From JBNJGT01 sp964473285 (GTDB taxonomy: Archaea; Nanobdellota; Nanobdellia; Woesearchaeales; JACJVW01), in NCBI GenBank assembly GCA_964473285.1, contig CAYYOI010000056.1:1-8685 (forward strand): a DNA stretch of 8,685 nt, in the 5' to 3' direction. Below are positions 5,315 to 8,685 of this stretch, in pieces; position 1 is the first letter of the stretch, and each line of letters begins with the position of its first letter. The notes beneath the pieces were generated by a model, which was not told the DNA's origin, did no database searches, and was given only the letters and a program-made list of their open reading frames with translations. Position numbers and translations under genes: made by a program.

Positions 5315-5797
5315 ATGAAGGAACGTAATGTAACAATTGATGTTGAGACCCTGAAGGCACTCAGTGTTGATGCCAGGTTGGCAATCCTTAAGCTTTTGAG
5401 CATAAAGAAGATGACACTAAGTGAACTAGCAACGGAACTTAACCTCGCCCAGGCAACCCTTAGTGAACACTTGGTTAAATTGTGCCATGCAGACCTTGTA
5501 GCAAAGGAAGATACAACACGCAAATGGAAGTATTACTCTCTCACACGGAAAGGAAGGGATATTGTGGAACCACGTGAGAGAAGTGTTATATTTGCCTTGT
5601 TTGCTTTGCTTTTGACAGGTGCCTGGAGTGGATACATGTTCCTCAGACAGTTTTTTGCGCAGCCGCAGCAAGAGATGATGATGCGTGCGCAGGAAGTGCC
5701 TAATGAACCAAACATAGTCTGGGGATATGTCTTTTTTATTGTTCTTGTATTGGCTGGTATGTGTGCCGGCTATCTGATCAGAAGGTATATGAGGTGA
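5315..5797 (+). CDS. membrane-anchored ArsR-like winged-helix regulator
   Basis: This 160-residue protein joins a DNA-binding head to a membrane tail. Residues 7-86 form an ArsR-type winged helix: ALSVDARLAILKLLS (15-29), MTLSELATELNLAQATLSEH (33-52) with the recognition helix around 44-58, and a wing ending KYYSLTRKGRDIV. Two membrane helices follow, at about 90-110 and 135-156, with a roughly 25-residue outer loop between them (QPQQEMMM to EPNIVWG) and a basic end, RRYMR. Both termini should be inside. No cysteine pair of the metal-sensing ArsR type is seen in the head. The outer loop or the helices may sense a signal and tether the protein to the membrane. ATG 5315 lies two bases after the lipoprotein stop; ATG 5306, overlapping that gene, is an alternative. 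The stop lies within the ribosome binding site of the SIMPL gene. Confidence 0.82.
   Translation: MKERNVTIDVETLKALSVDARLAILKLLSIKKMTLSELATELNLAQATLSEHLVKLCHADLVAKEDTTRKWKYYSLTRKGRDIVEPRERSVIFALFALLLTGAWSGYMFLRQFFAQPQQEMMMRAQEVPNEPNIVWGYVFFIVLVLAGMCAGYLIRRYMR
5791..5797 (+). promoter_or_regulatory. ribosome binding site of the SIMPL gene
   Basis: GAGGTGA, four bases before ATG 5802, is a near-perfect archaeal Shine-Dalgarno site. It also contains the TGA stop (5795-5797) of the ArsR-like gene, so the two genes are tightly linked in translation. Confidence 0.7.
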
Positions 5798-5801
5798 AAC
5801 T

Positions 5802-6479
5802 ATGAAAAACGATAAGACTTTACTGATGCTGAATCTTTTCATCGGAGTAATAATACTTGCGAGCCTGTTTCTTTTACAGGAGAAAGGGGAAGAACGTAAA
5901 ATGAGTGTTAGTGGCTCTGCTGAGAAGAAGGTAGCACCAGATTTGGGTGTATTGACCTTCTCGATTGTTACAGTTGATGATAATGTAACAGAAGCAGAAG
6001 AAAGAAACAGTGAGATCAATAATCGTATAATGGAAAGATTTAATGCGACCACAACACGGTATCAGATCTACAGAGAAAAGCCGGATGAATTAAAGTGGCA
6101 GAATGAAAGCACTATCCAAAAGTATACGGTACGAAACACAATCACTATAAGGTCAACTAATCTGGAAAGCTTGGGAGAGACAGTGAGCTCTGTAATTGAT
6201 ATGGGAGCAAATGAGGTGCAAAGCGTCAGGTATGAGCTGTCTGATGAATTGAGGGAAACTGTACAGGATTCACTTATGGCTGAAGCTGTAGAAGATGCAA
6301 GGGAAAAGGCTGAGGAACTTGCAAACCAGGCAGATGTGCGAATCAAAGGTGTAAGTAGAATCCAACCGCAAAGCGGGGGCTATTATCCTATGTATGAGAG
6401 TTCTGATGCTCGAGATGCCAATTTCAAGCCAGACTCACAGGATGTAACCTATTCTGTGAATATAGAATATCTTATTTAG
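5802..6479 (+). CDS. SIMPL-domain (DUF541) protein, membrane-anchored
   Basis: This 225-residue protein has an N-terminal membrane anchor or signal (LLMLNLFIGVIILASLFLLQ, 7-26), followed by a SIMPL/DUF541 domain (33-224) outside the cell. Hallmarks are the opening MSVSGSAEKKVAPDLGVLTF, the middle strand YTVRNTITIRS, the helix AVEDAREKAEELANQA (162-177) and the closing VTYSVNIEYLI. Relatives include the bacterial oxidative-stress defence protein YggE and BP26 of Brucella, which forms channel-like oligomers; the biochemical activity is unclear. Residues 58-110 are charged and variable. It is the last gene of the lipoprotein/ArsR-like unit and is followed at once by a terminator. Being coupled to a membrane-bound regulator suggests that it is made on envelope or oxidative stress. 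Confidence 0.87.
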   Translation: MKNDKTLLMLNLFIGVIILASLFLLQEKGEERKMSVSGSAEKKVAPDLGVLTFSIVTVDDNVTEAEERNSEINNRIMERFNATTTRYQIYREKPDELKWQNESTIQKYTVRNTITIRSTNLESLGETVSSVIDMGANEVQSVRYELSDELRETVQDSLMAEAVEDAREKAEELANQADVRIKGVSRIQPQSGGYYPMYESSDARDANFKPDSQDVTYSVNIEYLI

Positions 6480-6501
6480 CCGGACATTGTCCGGTTTTTT
6501 T
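6480..6501 (+). terminator. hairpin with T7 tail after the SIMPL gene
   Basis: CCGGAC-ATT-GTCCGG (6480-6494) forms a perfect six-pair stem and is followed directly by seven T. It starts one base after the TAG stop. Archaeal termination mainly needs the U-tract; the hairpin is an addition of bacterial style. Confidence 0.75.
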
Positions 6502-6510
6502 ATCATAATC

Positions 6511-6520
6511 CATAAATAAA
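6511..6520 (+). promoter_or_regulatory. TATA-like box of the 181-residue protein gene
   Basis: CATAAATAAA is centred about 26 bases before ATG 6541, with no ribosome binding site between. This again fits leaderless initiation. Confidence 0.45.
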
Positions 6521-6540
6521 ATGCTACTATTCTTTGAATC

Positions 6541-7086
6541 ATGGGGTATATACTGAAAGGACCAATACAAATGAGTGATGTTGCCAATCTTTTGGAGGGT
6601 ATCACGCAATCCTACTGTGATAACAGATTCAGTTACAAGAAGCAGATAAATACAGTATATTGGGATGGAGACATGATAAACCCAGGTGAGGAGTCTAAGT
6701 TTCCACAGCTTAATGGTTCATCTATCAAGACCAATTATCAAGCCCTTGTCCAAAGAAGGATGCTTGCAAAGGCAAAACCTGTGGCTTCTGACCTTGTAAT
6801 AGCTGTGAATTGTGACCTGCTTGAAAAAGGATTATTCTCGAATAGATGGCGAAGCCATCTGAAGACAAGGGCAGTAAACAAGACCTTGCTTGAGGATCTG
6901 GTAAGCGGGCAAACAGTTCCAGCCACTGTAAATGAGTATGTCATAGGCACTTGGCCGATGAATTGGTGCTCACAGGGTGAGTTTGAAGATTATCTCAGCT
7001 ACCGTAATCAGTTGCTTGCACAGGCAAATGAAAGGCTTAAGTCCCGAACAAGTGGAGCTGCTCTCAGGCTTTTGACTGAGTTATAA
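6541..7086 (+). CDS. protein of unknown function, 181 residues
   Basis: I do not recognise this protein. It has no signal peptide and no membrane segment, so it is probably cytoplasmic. It is rich in Asn, Gln and basic residues. Visible points are a helical start (MSDVANLLEGITQSYCDN, 11-28), a central strand-like stretch, ASDLVIAVNCDLLEKGLFS (82-100), a basic patch, RWRSHLKTRAVNK (102-114), a tryptophan-containing GTWPMNWCSQGEF (136-148), and a long C-terminal helix, YLSYRNQLLAQANERLKSR (151-169). There are only three cysteines, so a zinc site is unlikely. ATG 6541 is chosen for its TATA spacing; ATG 6571 (residue 11) is an alternative. It stands alone between the SIMPL terminator and a convergent decayed GrpB-type gene, whose last 23 bases it overlaps. 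Codon use looks like its neighbours and the frame is intact. Confidence 0.6.
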   Translation: MGYILKGPIQMSDVANLLEGITQSYCDNRFSYKKQINTVYWDGDMINPGEESKFPQLNGSSIKTNYQALVQRRMLAKAKPVASDLVIAVNCDLLEKGLFSNRWRSHLKTRAVNKTLLEDLVSGQTVPATVNEYVIGTWPMNWCSQGEFEDYLSYRNQLLAQANERLKSRTSGAALRLLTEL

Positions 7087-7516
7087 ACTTATTTTTCTCC
7101 TTTTTATATGTCTGTTCATCAGCACCATCCAGAGACTTTTTCAGTTCTTAGTACTTTTCTAGAAGCTGTGGCTCGGTCTTCAATCGTTTTATATGATCAA
7201 GATATTTCTTGACTCTCTTGTGACCTTTTGATACTATGTGCAATTAACACACTATCCCTTCAACCTTCTTTTTGCAAAAGCCTTCACCGCCAATGATAGG
7301 TCCAACCCCAAATCCTATCTTCTTAAAATTCTGCTGGACTTGTCTTACTTTATCAACTTCGATAAGCAAATCAAATTCTTCCTTTCCGCACATGGGTACT
7401 GCAAAAGACCCAATAAGAGTTATTCTTGCCTTAGGAAGTGCGGCCTGGACTTCTTTCTTGCAAATCTCAATGAGTTCAAATATCTTATCCGAGGGTTCGA
7501 TTATCTTGACAGCCAT
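7064..7516 (-). pseudogene. GrpB-family nucleotidyltransferase-like gene with two in-frame TAA codons
   Basis: The minus-strand frame from ATG 7516 reads as one GrpB (UPF0157) protein of about 150 residues. It begins MAVKIIEPSDKIFELI. ITLIGSFAVPMCGKEEFDLL (32-51) matches the family's GSTAVPG..GKxxIDI nucleotide-binding region. EGIVC (86-90) is followed by a TAA (7246-7244). The same frame then continues LHIVSKGHKRVKKYLDHIKR and LLEKY, meets a second TAA (7150-7148), and goes on ELKKSLDGADEQTYKKEKNK to a TGA at 7066-7064. Family members usually have Glu at both TAA positions, so each looks like a single GAA-to-TAA change. No frameshift is needed. The start lies two bases after the stop of the membrane protein gene, and weak AGGTT precedes it. 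The end overlaps the convergent 181-residue protein gene. A 90-residue truncated product is the most that could be made. Confidence 0.75.
7091..7106 (+). terminator. T-rich tract after the 181-residue protein gene
   Basis: ATTTTTCTCCTTTTTA, just after the stop at 7086, has two T5 runs, the kind of tract at which archaeal RNA polymerase stops. It also lies within the C-terminal codons of the convergent GrpB remnant, so the T-richness may simply reflect lysine codons. Confidence 0.35.
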
Positions 7517-7518
7517 TT

Positions 7519-8085
7519 TTAACCTATTATTCCTACAAGCAGGTATATCAATGAGAACAGGACCAATAGTCCATAGGTAATCATATTTGCAACCCAAACA
7601 GGTTTTGGTTCGAGATTCTTGAAGTATCGTTTCAAGATCTTATACTCTATAAGTATGGATATAAAGAATGCAAGTAGCAATCCGATTATTATTGCTATCG
7701 GCAGGGTCCAATATATCTGTTCTTCCCATGGGCATAGCCATGCGGCTTCGAGTAATACGGTAAGTATGCTTTTTCCTACCGTGTCAAATCCAGGACCGCA
7801 GCTGCCTCCTGTTGTTATCAATCCAATACCAAACAGTAAGCCCCATGAAATAGGATACCCAAGGATTGTTGTTACTGCATTAGCAATTCCAACGGGGACT
7901 ATTGTTCTTTTCAATCCTTTAGCAAGATATCTCATCAGGACCAGGGATTCTATGAGGATTATCGGAAGCAAAGCCAAAAGCATTAGCGGCATGGTAACAA
8001 AGATCACAGGAATCCCCATGTTTGCTGAGACACATGGAACCATCAGAATTACCAGAAATAATGCTGGAAATTTGGTTCTCTTCAT
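7519..8085 (-). CDS. polytopic membrane protein of unknown function
   Basis: This 188-residue protein has a signal-like N-terminus (residues 5-21, ending VSANMG) and about five membrane stretches: 24-51, 63-92 (possibly interrupted), 105-118, 126-148 and 162-187. Notable features are acidic residues in or near membrane parts (IESLVLMRYL, LLEAAWLCPWEEQ, ILIEYKILKRY) and a glycine-rich loop, TTGGSCGPGFDTVGK (91-105), with Cys96 and Cys118 that could pair outside. I do not recognise the family, and small transporter-like or envelope proteins are both possible. The gene starts a unit with the broken GrpB-type gene, two bases apart. A TATA box 26 bases upstream of the ATG supports the start and suggests leaderless initiation. 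The opposite strand carries a long open frame that is only a shadow of these hydrophobic codons. Confidence 0.7.
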   Translation of the reverse strand: MKRTKFPALFLVILMVPCVSANMGIPVIFVTMPLMLLALLPIILIESLVLMRYLAKGLKRTIVPVGIANAVTTILGYPISWGLLFGIGLITTGGSCGPGFDTVGKSILTVLLEAAWLCPWEEQIYWTLPIAIIIGLLLAFFISILIEYKILKRYFKNLEPKPVWVANMITYGLLVLFSLIYLLVGIIG

Positions 8086-8104
8086 ACTATATTTCAGGGC
8101 TAAT

Positions 8105-8117
8105 TATTTTATAAAGG
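8105..8117 (-). promoter_or_regulatory. TATA box of the polytopic membrane protein gene
   Basis: On the minus strand, CCTTTATAAAATA (8117-8105) is a close match to the archaeal TATA consensus and is centred 26 bases before ATG 8085. Confidence 0.6.
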
Positions 8118-8123
8118 TTCTCT

Positions 8124-8136
8124 AAATATTTATATA
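8124..8136 (+). promoter_or_regulatory. TATA box of the small lipoprotein gene
   Basis: AAATATTTATATA is centred about 27 bases before ATG 8159. It is back to back with the minus-strand TATA box at 8105-8117, so the two divergent genes share a 73-base control region. Confidence 0.55.
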
Positions 8137-8158
8137 GGGGGATGTTTGAGAATGAGGT

Positions 8159-8470
8159 ATGAGATGGTTTTTATTATTGGTATTGGTTCTTATTGTAGGA
8201 TGTGCTCATAAGGCAACCATATTTACGAGTGATAGTGATTATCCGGATGTCATGGTTCCGGTAGCATTGCCATTGAATGAGACTGAGGCTAATACCACTC
8301 TCAGCTTGATTCTTGAAGAGAACGACTACATGCTTGATGGAAAAGTTTGGGAAAATGAAGGTGTATGGCATGCCAGGCTAGCAGAGAAGGAATGTGAAGA
8401 AGAGGATTATCCTTGCGGCGGGAATATTGAGCTTAATGGCACGAAATACAGCATCTGGCTTATTGGATAA
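8159..8470 (+). CDS. small lipoprotein of unknown function
   Basis: This 103-residue protein starts MRW, has a hydrophobic stretch (4-13) and the lipobox LIVGC, so Cys15 would be lipidated and the rest displayed outside. The mature part is acidic. It contains NETEANTTLSLILEENDYML (40-59), the paired cysteines in KECEEEDYPCGG (77-88) that could form a disulphide, and a strand-like end, NIELNGTKYSIWLIG. I do not recognise the family. ATG 8159 is chosen because it puts the lipobox at the proper distance and the TATA box 27 bases upstream; the ATG at 8152 is in another frame. The adjacent GAGGT is too close to act as a normal ribosome binding site. It is divergent from the polytopic membrane protein gene, and the two may be co-regulated. 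Confidence 0.65.
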   Translation: MRWFLLLVLVLIVGCAHKATIFTSDSDYPDVMVPVALPLNETEANTTLSLILEENDYMLDGKVWENEGVWHARLAEKECEEEDYPCGGNIELNGTKYSIWLIG

Positions 8471-8566
8471 TTCGCAGAACAGGTTATCTATACTTAAACC
8501 TTTATGGAATATTAGTCTAAGACAGGAATTTCCCTGGATGATTGATAAAACTCTTGAATGATACCT

Positions 8567-8588
8567 CAAAAAGAATACTCTCTTTTTG
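8567..8588. other. perfect eight-pair inverted repeat
   Basis: CAAAAAGA, six bases (ATACTC), then TCTTTTTG form a perfect hairpin with a T5 run in the 3' arm. The hairpin and T-tract work on either strand. It could end a transcript from either side, for example that of the small lipoprotein gene. It lies in the gene-poor 8471-8685 stretch, where I see no intact gene. Confidence 0.35.
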
Positions 8589-8616
8589 ATGGCTAACAAA
8601 AAAAAGTTACATATTA

Positions 8617-8679
8617 TCAGAGGGACAAGCTTTCGAGTTTTTCTAAAAAATCTGCTTTAGGCTTCCAGCCTAAGGAAAG
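8617..8679 (-). pseudogene. possible C-terminal remnant of an NDP-sugar epimerase/dehydratase
   Basis: On the minus strand, the frame ending in TGA 8619-8617 reads LSLGWKPKADFLEKLESLSL. The motif LGWKPKxxF-E-L is typical of the last 25 residues of short-chain NDP-sugar epimerases and GDP-mannose dehydratases, where it precedes the final helix. The same frame has a TAA at 8682-8680, six codons before KPK, so the gene would need a frameshift or be broken. Only about 20 residues are visible, and chance resemblance cannot be ruled out. The DNA also forms a nine-pair hairpin (8655-8675, loop TCC). Confidence 0.25.
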
Positions 8680-8685
8680 TTAGCA

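Noticed and set aside
5083..5523. 146-residue minus-strand open frame
   Set aside because: It is a shadow of the cysteine-rich repeats and the ArsR-like head; its apparent repeats only mirror the duplicated module.
5426..6052. 208-residue minus-strand open frame
   Set aside because: It lies opposite the ArsR-like and SIMPL genes, both strong family matches with ribosome binding sites or tight coupling, and its translation shows no family pattern.
7064..7516. TAA reassigned to Glu in this organism
   Set aside because: TAA ends the lipoprotein, MazG-like, HAD, 181-residue and small lipoprotein genes at sensible C-termini, so a code change is not supported.
7619..8125. 168-residue open frame on + opposite the polytopic membrane protein
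   Set aside because: It is the complement of hydrophobic codons in the minus-strand gene, which has a signal peptide, membrane helices and a well-placed TATA box. The plus frame has none of these.
8631..8685. tRNA-Gly(UCC) cut by the window end
   Set aside because: TTAGG-CTTCCAG-CCTAA mimics an anticodon arm with U33 and A37, but the upstream bases have no D-arm GG and no acceptor strand.

Overview
The window reads as chromosomal DNA of an archaeon, probably an uncultivated one; the lineage cannot be fixed from this sequence. First genes of transcription units carry an A/T-rich TATA-like box centred about 26-27 bases before the start codon, which implies leaderless or nearly leaderless mRNAs. 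Genes inside or heading longer units use GGAGG/GGTG Shine-Dalgarno sites instead. The protein families fit the same picture: an Sso10a/HTH_45-type winged helix, a membrane-tethered ArsR-like regulator, a DUF333 lipoprotein with cysteine-rich repeats, and a SIMPL protein. Stop codons TAA, TAG and TGA are all used normally.

Left part (1-2069): an intact HAD-family hydrolase, then a gene graveyard, then an intact MazG-like NTP pyrophosphatase. The graveyard (about 717-1640) has no intact gene. It holds two convergent decayed genes: an unrecognised one on + (808-1242) and an SRPBCC-family one on - (1635-1225). Both can be followed through several frameshifts.

Middle part (2074-6479): a run of envelope and regulatory genes. 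On - there is a PspC-domain membrane protein with a large cysteine-containing outer domain. It is coupled by an ATGA overlap to a 48-residue membrane protein, which is followed by a decayed XRE-type regulator. Divergent on + is a seven-helix membrane protein, coupled by an ATGA overlap to a winged-helix protein. Next comes a compact unit of a DUF333/eight-cysteine-repeat lipoprotein, a two-helix membrane-anchored ArsR-like regulator and a SIMPL-domain protein, closed by a hairpin-plus-T7 terminator. My inference is that these genes sense and buffer envelope or redox stress, with membrane-bound sensors paired to DNA-binding proteins.

Right part (6541-8685): an unrecognised 181-residue protein on +, converging on a GrpB-family gene on - that is broken by two in-frame TAA codons, both where glutamate is expected. 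Upstream of that gene, in the same unit, is an unrecognised polytopic membrane protein. Divergent from it is a small lipoprotein. The last 215 bases hold no intact gene; a short - strand stretch resembles the C-terminus of an NDP-sugar epimerase/dehydratase.

The most striking feature is the number of decayed genes (at least four) among intact neighbours. The most promising functional unit is the envelope regulatory cluster at 2214-6479.
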